6,401 bases of DNA, from the NCBI GenBank assembly GCA_025360685.1, contig JANYBR010000211.1, positions 1 through 6,401 on the forward strand. Reading direction: 5' to 3'. Below, piece by piece: positions 1 through 5,577 of this stretch. Source of the DNA: Pseudomonadota bacterium (GTDB lineage Bacteria; Pseudomonadota; Alphaproteobacteria; Micropepsales; Micropepsaceae). The position numbers and the translations under genes are program-made. The stretch's first letter is position 1. The number at the start of each line of letters is the position of its first letter. A model generated the notes under the pieces. That model had not been told where the DNA came from and ran no database searches. It saw only the letters and a list, made by a program, of their open reading frames with translations.

Positions 1-41
1 CGCGACCACACCATGCGGTTGATAGCAGGGTGTCAACTGGG

Positions 42-63
42 TGGCCCGCACTCCGGCGGGCCA
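42..63. repeat. GC-rich inverted repeat downstream of ubiK
   Basis: A perfect 8-bp inverted repeat: TGGCCCGC at 42-49 and GCGGGCCA at 56-63, with a 6-base loop. It lies about 30 bases beyond the ubiK stop codon, so it could fold at the 3' end of that minus-strand transcript. No T-run follows it on either strand, so it is not a canonical Rho-independent terminator. It may be a transcript-stabilising hairpin or chance in GC-rich DNA. Nothing else is visible in bases 1-93. Confidence 0.4.
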
Positions 64-93
64 TGACAACAGGAAGTGGTGGACAGAAACGCG

Positions 94-351
94 CTACGCC
101 GGCGGCGCGACTTTCGCTTCCAGCGCGGCGATACGCGCTTCGAGTCGTTCATTCTCCGTCCGCGCCTTGGCAGCCATGGCCTTGACCGCCTCGAATTCCT
201 CGCGCGGCACGAAATCCATGTCCGCTACCAGCCGTTCCAGCCGCTGCTTCACGAATGTGTCGATTTCGTCACGCACACTTTTGGCGGCGCCGGCGGCATC
301 GGTAAAGATCCGGGCCATGCCGTCGAGGAACGGATTGTCGGTCTGTGCCAT
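94..351 (-). CDS. ubiK: Accessory factor UbiK family protein (BMFP domain, 85 aa)
   Basis: A small protein of the BMFP/YqiC/UbiK family. In Enterobacteria, UbiK forms a trimer, works with UbiJ and supports aerobic ubiquinone biosynthesis; whether it does the same here is inferred from family membership. The N-terminus (NPFLDGMARIFTDAAGAA, residues 6-23) is an amphipathic helix of the sort that contacts membranes. Residues 24-46 continue as helix. After the family hallmark FVPREEFEAVKAM (47-59) comes a charged heptad-like coiled coil to about residue 81. Length matches the family (about 80-100 aa). The start at 351 is chosen because AGGAGAG (minus strand, 362-356) precedes the ATG at good spacing and because residue 2 onward matches the usual family start. 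The frame extends upstream to 417, but that part looks like non-coding leader. It is divergent from lgt, a common alphaproteobacterial arrangement. Confidence 0.9.
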   Translation of the reverse strand: MAQTDNPFLDGMARIFTDAAGAAKSVRDEIDTFVKQRLERLVADMDFVPREEFEAVKAMAAKARTENERLEARIAALEAKVAPPA

Positions 352-370
352 GGGGCTCTCCTGCCTAGTC

Positions 371-376
371 TGTATA
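371..376 (-). promoter_or_regulatory. Possible -10 element for ubiK
   Basis: On the minus strand, positions 376-371 read TATACA, four of six matches to a sigma-70 -10 box. It ends 19 bases before the ubiK ATG, so a transcript would start roughly at 364, just ahead of the AGGAGAG ribosome site. The best -35 candidate (TTGCCG) is 19 bases upstream of it, which is longer than ideal. The call is weak. Confidence 0.25.
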
Positions 377-382
377 TGGCGA

Positions 383-399
383 GCCGGGCGCCGCCCGGC
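383..399. repeat. Perfect GC-rich inverted repeat in the ubiK-lgt divergent spacer
   Basis: GCCGGGC (383-389) and GCCCGGC (393-399) are perfect inverted repeats separated by three bases, in the spacer between the divergent ubiK and lgt genes. The right arm directly abuts AAGGA (400-404), a possible ribosome site for the TTG start of lgt at 411. If that leader is transcribed, the hairpin would sit next to the ribosome site; as DNA it could be an operator for either gene. Its function is not demonstrated, and in DNA this GC-rich the repeat could be chance. Confidence 0.4.
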
Positions 400-449
400 A
401 AGGACGCAACTTGACACGCAAGGGCGAAGCGTTGCGTTTTGTGCCGATG
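400..449 (+). promoter_or_regulatory. Competing start signals for lgt (AAGGA-TTG versus TTGACA-ATG)
   Basis: Two readings fit this stretch. In the first, AAGGA (400-404) is a ribosome site six bases ahead of a TTG start at 411. In the second, the same TTG opens TTGACA (411-416), a perfect -35 hexamer, with a weak -10 (GCGTTT, 434-439) 17 bases later. That would start the transcript at about 446, at or next to the ATG at 447, giving an almost leaderless mRNA. The ATG at 447 has no Shine-Dalgarno sequence, which is compatible with the second reading. The -10 match is poor, so neither is settled. Confidence 0.3.
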
Positions 450-1379
450 GTGCTCGCCTCCCTGCCTTTTCCCGACATCGACCGCGTCGCCCTGCATATC
501 TGGGGGCCGCTTGCGATCCGCTGGTACGCGCTGGCCTATATCGCGGGCCTGTTGTTCGGCTGGTGGGCGGCGGCGCGCATGACCCGCGACCGCGGTTTGT
601 GGAAAAACGCGCCCTTCAACAACAAATCGCCGATCACCGCCGACCAGGTCGGCGATCTGGTCGTGTGGGCCACGTTCGGCGTGATTCTCGGAGGCCGGAT
701 CGGCTGGATCCTGTTTTACGGCATAGCCTTGTGCAGTGTTTCGCCCGAATCCGCGTTCTGCGCCGGAGGCCATGGCAGCCCGGGATTGCCCTACGGCTTC
801 ATCGCGGATCCGTCGCGCATCGTGACGATCTGGCAGGGCGGCATGTCGTTCCACGGCGGCCTTGCCGGAGTGGCGATTGGGCTCGTGCTGTTCTGCCGCC
901 GCCACAAGCTCGAGCTGCTGCCGGTCGCCGACATGCTGGCCGTCGTGGCGCCGATCGGATTGTTCTTCGGACGCCTCGCAAACTTCGTGAACGGCGAATT
1001 GTGGGGCAAGGTGACCGACGTGCCTTGGGCCATGGTGTTCTGCACGCGGCACATCCTGGAGCAGTTCGGCGGCGTCTGTCCGGCTGATATGAAGCCGCGG
1101 CATCCCAGTCAGTTGTACGAAGCCGCGCTCGAAGGCCTGGTGCTGTTCGCGATCCTGCAAATCGGATTGCGTGTGTTCCGCCTGCATGAGAAGCCCGGAC
1201 TGCAGACGGGAATCTTTTTCGCAGGCTACGGCGTGTTCCGTTTTTTCATCGAGTTCTTCCGCGAGCCCGACGGACCGTTCCTCGGCTGGTTCAGCATGGG
1301 CATGGCGCTTTCGATTCCGCTGTGGCTGGCGGCCGCGTATTTCCTCTTTGTGTCGCTGAAAAAGCCCGCTCGCGCATGA
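447..1379 (+). CDS. lgt: Prolipoprotein diacylglyceryl transferase Lgt
   Basis: Inner-membrane enzyme that moves the diacylglyceryl group of phosphatidylglycerol to the lipobox cysteine of prolipoproteins, the first step of lipoprotein maturation. From the ATG at 447 it is 310 aa, slightly long for the family. Visible family blocks are the N-terminal LPFPDIDRVALHI then IRWYALAYIAGLLFGWW (TM1), GGRIGWILFY around residues 83-92, MSFHGGLAG with the conserved His at 136, the signature GRLANFVNGE (175-184), RHPSQLYEA with His at 219, and FRFFIEFFREPDG beginning near 264. Several further hydrophobic segments follow, as expected for a seven-TM protein, ending in a basic tail. Four cysteines (96, 105, 199, 211) lie in loops predicted to be exported. 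A TTG at 411 with an upstream AAGGA would add 12 residues; 447 is preferred because it is an ATG and begins where homologues usually begin. It heads the plus-strand operon and overlaps the next gene by ATGA. Confidence 0.95.
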   Translation: MVLASLPFPDIDRVALHIWGPLAIRWYALAYIAGLLFGWWAAARMTRDRGLWKNAPFNNKSPITADQVGDLVVWATFGVILGGRIGWILFYGIALCSVSPESAFCAGGHGSPGLPYGFIADPSRIVTIWQGGMSFHGGLAGVAIGLVLFCRRHKLELLPVADMLAVVAPIGLFFGRLANFVNGELWGKVTDVPWAMVFCTRHILEQFGGVCPADMKPRHPSQLYEAALEGLVLFAILQIGLRVFRLHEKPGLQTGIFFAGYGVFRFFIEFFREPDGPFLGWFSMGMALSIPLWLAAAYFLFVSLKKPARA

Positions 1380-2446
1380 ACCCGCTCGGCCGGCGCATTG
1401 CGGCGCTGATCGGCGCGCAAGGCCCGATCTCCATCGCCGAATTCATGACGTTGGCCTTGCACGACCGTGAGTGCGGCTACTATGCGACACACGATCCGAT
1501 TGGCTCAGGCGGCGATTTCATAACGGCGCCGGAGATCAGCCAGATGTTCGGCGAGCTGCTCGGCCTGTGGCTGGCGCAGGTTTGGCATGACCAGGGAAAG
1601 CCCAGGCAGCCGCTCCTGGTCGAGCTGGGACCGGGCCGCGGCACGTTGATGGCCGATGCCTTGCGGGCGCTGACGCTGATGCCGCAGTTCCGAGAGTCGC
1701 TGGACGTCGTGCTGGTGGAAACCAGTTCTGCGCTGCGCAGAGCACAGGCGGAAACGTTGCGTGATGTTGGCGTGCCGCTGCGCTGGGCGGAGAGTTTCGA
1801 TTCGTCGCTCGCTGATCGTCCGCTGTTTCTGGTCGCCAACGAGTTCTTCGATGCGCTGCCGATCCGCCAATATGTGAAGACCGAACGCGGCTGGTGCGAG
1901 CGCATGGTGAGCATCGATCAGAGCGGCGCGCTGACTTTCGTGCTTGCACCTACGGCGCTGCCCGCCGCGCTTGTGCCCGCCAGCCGCGACGGCGCGCCAG
2001 TGGGAGGCGTGTATGAAACGGCCTCGGCCGGCGAAGCGCTATGCGAAGACATCGGCCACGTAATCACGCGCCATGGCGGCGGTGCGATCATCGTCGACTA
2101 TGGCTACGGCTTACCCGGCTTCGGGGAAACCTTGCAGGCGGTGGCGAGTCACCGGTTCGCCGATGTGCTGACCAATCCGGGCGCGAGCGATCTGTCGGCG
2201 CATGTCGATTTCCACGCGCTGCGCGCTGCGGCGGTGCGCGGCGGCGCCACGGCGTTCGGCCCGGTCGAACAGGGTGAATTTCTCGTGTCGCTTGGCATCG
2301 TCGAACGCGCCGAGCGGTTGAGCCGCAATCATCTGCAGAACCTGACACTCGAACTGGACAGGCTGACGAAAGCCGACGAGATGGGTACGCTGTTCAAAGC
2401 GCTGGCCATCGTTCCTAAGTCCGCGCCCACGCCGCCGGGGTTTTGA
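1376..2446 (+). CDS. Class I SAM-dependent methyltransferase, MidA/NDUFAF7 family (COG1565)
   Basis: A 356-aa protein of the MidA/NDUFAF7 family (DUF185/Methyltransf_28). Mitochondrial NDUFAF7 dimethylates an arginine of the complex I subunit NDUFS2 and is needed for complex I assembly; the substrate of bacterial members is not established, so a protein-arginine methyltransferase role here is inference. Family blocks are SIAEFMTLALHDRECGYY near the N-terminus, GDFITAPEISQMFGELLGLW from residue 46, the SAM-binding glycine loop VELGPGRG (82-89), NEFFDALPIRQY (155-166), the DYGYG block (241-245), and the conserved C-terminal run through DLSAHVDFHAL. Length matches the family. The start is the ATG at 1376, which overlaps the lgt stop as ATGA; no strong ribosome site precedes it, so translational coupling to lgt is likely. 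The open frame continues upstream to 1322 only inside lgt. The lgt-methyltransferase pairing is common in alphaproteobacteria. Confidence 0.92.
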   Translation: MNPLGRRIAALIGAQGPISIAEFMTLALHDRECGYYATHDPIGSGGDFITAPEISQMFGELLGLWLAQVWHDQGKPRQPLLVELGPGRGTLMADALRALTLMPQFRESLDVVLVETSSALRRAQAETLRDVGVPLRWAESFDSSLADRPLFLVANEFFDALPIRQYVKTERGWCERMVSIDQSGALTFVLAPTALPAALVPASRDGAPVGGVYETASAGEALCEDIGHVITRHGGGAIIVDYGYGLPGFGETLQAVASHRFADVLTNPGASDLSAHVDFHALRAAAVRGGATAFGPVEQGEFLVSLGIVERAERLSRNHLQNLTLELDRLTKADEMGTLFKALAIVPKSAPTPPGF

Positions 2447-2470
2447 CGGCACGTCGTTGCCCCGTGATAG

Positions 2471-2499
2471 GTTGGGCGCTTGAAGAGCCAACGCCCGAC
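2471..2499 (+). repeat. Inverted repeat just upstream of the cyclodeaminase-family gene
   Basis: In the 67-base gap after the methyltransferase gene, GTTGGGCG (2471-2478) can pair with CGCCCGAC (2492-2499), giving an 8-bp RNA stem with one G-U pair and a 13-base loop. A competing 5-bp stem is possible between GTTGG (2471-2475) and CCAAC (2488-2492). The structure ends just before the AGAGGA ribosome site of the next gene (2503-2508). There is no T-run, so it is not a classical terminator. It may be a weak processing or translational control hairpin, or chance. Confidence 0.3.
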
Positions 2500-2513
2500 C
2501 GAAGAGGACGTTC

Positions 2514-3452
2514 ATGCGCTTTGTGGACGCGGCGGAGATCAGACGGGTGCTCAGCTTTCCGCTTCTCGTTGCGGCACTGGAGGAGGCGCATCGCCGGGCG
2601 AAAATTGAAATTCAGGATGGCTTCCTGGGCAGCGAGAATAGGCAGTATTTTGTTCGCCATGCCGTCGATCGCGGCAGGTTCATGGCCAGCAAGCTGATCA
2701 CGAGCTTTCCGGACAATCCGGCGAAGGCAAATTTGCCGGCGGTACAGGCGGTCTGTGTCGTGTTTGACGGCTCGAACGGACGGCCGCTGGCGGTCCTGGA
2801 TGGCACCGAGATCACCTATTGGCGGACCGCCGCAGACTCTGCCCTGGGCGCGAAGCTGCTGGCCGTGCCGCGTCCGATGACATTGCTGGTCGTCGGAGCC
2901 GGCGAAATGTGTCCCAGGCTGGTGCGCGCGCATCTGGCGGTAAGACCATCGCTGCAACGCGTATTGATCTGGAACCGAAGCGCCAAACGGGCGGCCGACG
3001 TTGTCTCGCTTCTGGTAGGCGAAGGGATCGCGGCAGAGCAGACGGATGATCTCGACATGGCCACGCGCATGGCGGACATCGTCTCGACATGTACCCGCGC
3101 CCACACGCCGCTAGTCAAAGGAGCGAATTTGCAGCCGGGTACGCATCTCGATCTGGTCGGCGGCTACACGCCCGAGACACGCGAAGCGGACGACGAGGCG
3201 GCGCGACGGGCGCGTATCTTTGTCGACCGGCGCGAGTCGGCGTTCCACGGCGTGGGCGACATCCTGCAACCGATCGCCAGCGGAGCCATTCGCGAGGCGG
3301 ATGTACTCGGCGATCTGCACGATCTCGTTGCCGGCAGAATCGCAGGACGGATTTCTCCGACGGACATTACGCTGTTCAAGAACGCCGGCGGCGGTCATCT
3401 GGACCTGATGACTGCCGAGGTCGTGCTGCGGGAGATTGGCGTGAGCCGGTGA
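2514..3452 (+). CDS. Ornithine cyclodeaminase/mu-crystallin family protein
   Basis: A 312-aa NAD(P)-dependent enzyme of the ornithine cyclodeaminase/mu-crystallin family. Members include ornithine and lysine cyclodeaminases, alanine dehydrogenase and imine (ketimine, pyrroline-carboxylate) reductases, so the substrate cannot be assigned. Visible features are the substrate-domain Lys60 in FMASKLITSFPDN, the RTAADSALGAKLLA helix with Arg104 and Thr105, a Rossmann glycine loop LLVVGAGEM (G128, G130), and LVGGYTPETREAD ending at Asp226, which corresponds to the catalytic-acid position of ornithine cyclodeaminases. The C-terminal FKNAGGGHLDLMTAEVVL block is also a family hallmark. All key positions appear present, so the enzyme is probably active. 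The start ATG is supported by AGAGGA five bases upstream. It lies between the methyltransferase and pgeF, which more often sit directly together; it probably shares their transcript but has its own good ribosome site. Confidence 0.9.
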   Translation: MRFVDAAEIRRVLSFPLLVAALEEAHRRAKIEIQDGFLGSENRQYFVRHAVDRGRFMASKLITSFPDNPAKANLPAVQAVCVVFDGSNGRPLAVLDGTEITYWRTAADSALGAKLLAVPRPMTLLVVGAGEMCPRLVRAHLAVRPSLQRVLIWNRSAKRAADVVSLLVGEGIAAEQTDDLDMATRMADIVSTCTRAHTPLVKGANLQPGTHLDLVGGYTPETREADDEAARRARIFVDRRESAFHGVGDILQPIASGAIREADVLGDLHDLVAGRIAGRISPTDITLFKNAGGGHLDLMTAEVVLREIGVSR

Positions 3453-3522
3453 CGTTTCCGGTCATTCGAATTTGTCGCAGCACCCTTGTGGGTTGATGAA
3501 CTGAAGGCGCTTATTCAGACTC

Positions 3523-4281
3523 ATGTTGATTTTAACGGATCCAGATCTCTCAAACAGCTCCCGCATCGCGCACGGCTTTTTCGGACGAACCGGCGGGGTT
3601 TCGACGGGAATGTACGCGTCGCTGAATTGCGGACCGGGATCGGCGGACGCTTCGGCGCATGTGGCGGAAAATCGCCGGCGCGTACGCACCGCGCTGGGCG
3701 CCGGCGCGTTGAACACTCTTTATCAGGTCCATAGCGCGACCGCGGTCACGGTGGAGGCACCGTGGCAGACACCGCCTCTGGCCGACGCCATGGTAACGAA
3801 GACCAGGGGAATCGCGCTTGGCATTCTCAGCGCCGATTGCGCGCCGGTGCTCTTGGCGGATGTCGAGGCCGGCGTGATCGGAGCGGCTCACGCCGGCTGG
3901 AAAGGCGCTCTTGCCGGAGTGACCGATTCGGCGATCACGGCGATGCAGGCTCTGGGTGCGCGGCGCGAGCGAATCGCCGCGGCCATCGGACCGTGCATCA
4001 GCCAAGCGAACTACGAAGTCGGGGAGGAGTTCCGCGCCAGGTTCGTCGGCGAGACCGCGCAGAATACCCAATTCTTCAGCGCCGGCCGCCGACCCGAGCA
4101 TTATCAGTTCGATCTGGAATCCTATGTCGCGCTCAGGCTCTGTTCCGCCGGGTTGGCCATGGTGTCGCGCCTGTCCGCCTGCACCTATGCGCGCGAGGCC
4201 GATTTCTTCAGCTTCCGGCGCGCCACCCATCGTGGCGAGGCGGACTATGGACGCGAAATTTCTGCGATTGTGCTCACCTGA
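3523..4281 (+). CDS. pgeF: Peptidoglycan editing factor PgeF (YfiH/laccase-domain, COG1496)
   Basis: A 252-aa protein of the YfiH/PgeF family, often annotated as a multicopper polyphenol oxidase or laccase-domain protein. In E. coli, PgeF keeps L-serine from replacing L-alanine in the peptidoglycan stem peptide; the mammalian relative FAMIN/LACC1 acts on purine nucleosides. The N-terminal HGFFGRTGGVSTGMYASLNCG block is typical. The His-Cys-His metal site is intact: His70 in YQVHSA, Cys106 in SADCAPVLL and His123 in GAAHAGWKG, at almost the same positions as in E. coli. IGPCISQANYEVG and the C-terminal FFSFRRATHRGEADYGR are also family blocks. Length is standard. The start at 3523 is the first usable codon after an in-frame stop at 3502; only a distant AAGG (3504-3507) precedes it, so initiation may be weak. 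The preceding 70-base spacer shows a 4-bp ACCC/GGGT hairpin at 3482-3493 but no clear promoter. Confidence 0.93.
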   Translation: MLILTDPDLSNSSRIAHGFFGRTGGVSTGMYASLNCGPGSADASAHVAENRRRVRTALGAGALNTLYQVHSATAVTVEAPWQTPPLADAMVTKTRGIALGILSADCAPVLLADVEAGVIGAAHAGWKGALAGVTDSAITAMQALGARRERIAAAIGPCISQANYEVGEEFRARFVGETAQNTQFFSAGRRPEHYQFDLESYVALRLCSAGLAMVSRLSACTYAREADFFSFRRATHRGEADYGREISAIVLT

Positions 4282-4286
4282 AACCC

Positions 4287-4383
4287 GTCATCCCGGCCAA
4301 GCAGCGCTGCAGGGATGCGCAGGGCCGGACGCCATCGAGACATATTCGCAATGGGTCCCGGATCGCTTCGCGTCCGGGATGAC
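4287..4383. repeat. Intergenic palindromic repeat (REP-like) between pgeF and prs
   Basis: This 97-bp element is bounded by perfect 10-bp inverted ends: GTCATCCCGG (4287-4296) and CCGGGATGAC (4374-4383). The left half holds CCGGCC (4293-4298) pairing with GGCCGG (4323-4328) around the perfect palindrome GCAGCGCTGC (4301-4310). The right half is a second hairpin (4356-4379). Two subhairpins inside inverted ends are the usual build of the mobile intergenic palindromes found in many copies in alphaproteobacterial genomes, and the end sequence resembles those from memory. It starts six bases after the pgeF stop. Copy number cannot be judged from one window. Confidence 0.7.
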
Positions 4384-4389
4384 ATTTTT
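4356..4389 (+). terminator. Possible Rho-independent terminator of the lgt-pgeF operon
   Basis: TCCCGGA (4356-4362) pairs perfectly with TCCGGGA (4373-4379). The stem extends inward by CGC/GCG around a TTC loop with one bulged T, giving about 10 base pairs. Five T residues follow at 4385-4389, five bases after the stem, so the geometry is slightly stretched. It forms the right half of the palindromic repeat, which may thus serve as the terminator downstream of pgeF. GACAT (4381-4385) and ATGTC (4391-4395) can form a further small stem. Confidence 0.4.
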
Positions 4390-4404
4390 GATGTCGCTTG
4401 CTAC

Positions 4405-4442
4405 AAGCCCGTCACCAAACCATCACATTGCGGGGCGGGCTT
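4405..4442 (+). promoter_or_regulatory. Possible leader hairpin upstream of prs
   Basis: AAGCCCG (4405-4411) is perfectly complementary to CGGGCTT (4436-4442), with a 24-base loop, and four Ts (4441-4444) run up to the ATG at 4445. A weaker alternative pairs CCCG (4408-4411) with CGGG (4431-4434). If prs starts at 4445, the stem would mask the GGGGCGGG that is the only ribosome-site candidate. If prs starts at 4472, the stem plus Ts resembles an attenuator. The long loop makes a spontaneous terminator less likely. No confident promoter was found in 4384-4444. Confidence 0.3.
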
Positions 4443-4444
4443 TT

Positions 4445-5407
4445 ATGGCCGATGACAATGGTTCCCGGGGCATGAAGCTGCTTGCGGGCAATTCCAACCG
4501 CGCGCTCGCCGAGGCCATCGGCCAGTACCTCAAACTGCCCTTCACCAAGGCCGTGGTCCGCCGTTTCGCCGACATGGAAGTGTTCGTCGAGATTCAGGAA
4601 AATGTCCGTGGCGAGGACATGTTCGTCATCCAATCCACGAGCTTTCCGGCCAATGACAATCTGATGGAGCTGCTCATCGTCATCGATGCGTTGAGACGGG
4701 CCAGCGCGCGGCGCATCACGGCGGTCATTCCCTATTTCGGCTACGCGCGGCAGGACCGCAAGGTCGGCCCGCGCACCCCGATCTCCGCCAAGCTCGTGGC
4801 CAACCTGATCACCGAGGCCGGCGCCAATCGCGTCCTGACCGTCGATCTGCACGCCGGGCAGATACAGGGCTTCTTCGATATCCCCACCGACAATCTCTAC
4901 GCCATGCCGGTGATCGTGCGCGACATCCAGGACTATCTGGGGGCGGGCGATCACCTGATGGTGGTATCGCCCGATGTCGGCGGCGTGGTGCGGGCGCGCG
5001 CCCTGGCCAAACGCCTTGGCGCGGATCTGGCCATCGTCGACAAGCGCCGTGAACGCGCCGGCGAATCCGAAGTCATGAACATCATCGGAGATGTGAAGGG
5101 CCGCTCCTGCATCCTGATCGACGACATGGTCGATTCCGGCGGCACGATCTGCAATGCGGCCGAGGCGTTGGTGAGGAACGGCGCCAAGGATGTCTGCGCC
5201 TATGCCACCCATGGCGTGCTTTCGGGCGGCGCGGTGGCGCGCATCGCCGGCTCCAAGCTCAAGTCGATGGTGGTGACGGATTCGATCGCCGCGAGCGAAG
5301 AACAGCGCAAGTGCCCGAACATCCGGCGCATCTCCATCGCGCCGCTGATCGGCGAAGCCATGCGCCGCATCAACCACGAAGAAAGCGTGTCGAGCTTGTT
5401 CGACTAA
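4445..5407 (+). CDS. prs: Ribose-phosphate pyrophosphokinase (PRPP synthetase)
   Basis: Cytoplasmic enzyme converting ribose 5-phosphate and ATP to PRPP and AMP, which feeds purine, pyrimidine, NAD, histidine and tryptophan synthesis. The 320-aa product is collinear with class I enzymes. Visible are KLLAGNSN at the N-terminus, FADMEVFVEIQENVRGEDMFVIQST, the nucleotide-site loop FGYARQDRK, the PRPP synthetase signature DLHAGQIQGFF starting at Asp134, the catalytic-loop KRR (200-202), and the ribose-phosphate-binding IDDMVDSGGT (225-234). No key residue is missing. Two starts are possible: ATG 4445 (chosen; 320 aa) and ATG 4472 (311 aa, beginning directly MKLLAGNSN). Neither has a good ribosome site. 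The frame stays open upstream to 3956, but that part lies inside pgeF and the intergenic repeat and is not coding. The repeat and its terminator-like half suggest that prs is transcribed separately from pgeF. Confidence 0.95.
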   Translation: MADDNGSRGMKLLAGNSNRALAEAIGQYLKLPFTKAVVRRFADMEVFVEIQENVRGEDMFVIQSTSFPANDNLMELLIVIDALRRASARRITAVIPYFGYARQDRKVGPRTPISAKLVANLITEAGANRVLTVDLHAGQIQGFFDIPTDNLYAMPVIVRDIQDYLGAGDHLMVVSPDVGGVVRARALAKRLGADLAIVDKRRERAGESEVMNIIGDVKGRSCILIDDMVDSGGTICNAAEALVRNGAKDVCAYATHGVLSGGAVARIAGSKLKSMVVTDSIAASEEQRKCPNIRRISIAPLIGEAMRRINHEESVSSLFD

Positions 5408-5422
5408 TATTAGCGACGCACG

Positions 5423-5439
5423 GGTGATCCCTGATCACC
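5423..5439 (+). terminator. Hairpin after prs, possible terminator or operator
   Basis: GGTGATC (5423-5429) and GATCACC (5433-5439) form a perfect 7-bp stem with a three-base loop, 15 bases after the prs stop. No T-run follows, so intrinsic termination is doubtful; it could be a 3'-end stabilising hairpin or a protein-binding palindrome. The rest of the 170-base gap to the next gene shows a small CTTAC/GTAAG stem (5494-5506) and no convincing promoter. Confidence 0.35.
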
Positions 5440-5577
5440 GCGGCACTGCTCTGCGATTCACGCGCACCTAGACGCTAGTCGAATTCCGCGACTCTTACAG
5501 CGTAAGTGCGCTCGGCCAGAGCTTGAAGACGTGCATGCCTTCGATGAGACTCTGAACGGCAAACACAGAGATCTCCG

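Noticed and set aside
31..36. Minus-strand TTGACA (perfect -35 hexamer) near the left end of the window
   Set aside because: At 17 bases downstream the -10 window reads TGGTGT, a poor match, and no gene start is visible before the window edge.
249..1187. Long minus-strand open frame (312 codons) opposite lgt
   Set aside because: It lies antisense to a clear lgt, runs through ubiK in another frame, has no recognisable domain and is rich in Arg, His and Gln as shadows in GC-rich DNA are.
3486..3734. Plus-strand frame whose first residues (WVDELKALIQTHVDF) look protein-like ahead of pgeF
   Set aside because: After about 15 residues it runs out of frame through pgeF, becomes Arg-rich with no domain, and starts from a TTG without a ribosome site.
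3550..4230. Minus-strand open frame opposite pgeF
   Set aside because: Antisense shadow of pgeF, whose metal-site residues and family blocks are intact on the plus strand.
3956..4444. Possible long N-terminal extension of Prs, since the frame is open upstream
   Set aside because: The extension would overlap pgeF out of frame and cross the palindromic repeat; the translated part has no domain and Prs homologues begin near KLLAGNSN.
4412..5377. 321-codon minus-strand open frame opposite prs
   Set aside because: Antisense shadow of a fully conserved prs gene; its His/Asp/Gly-rich composition has no family resemblance.
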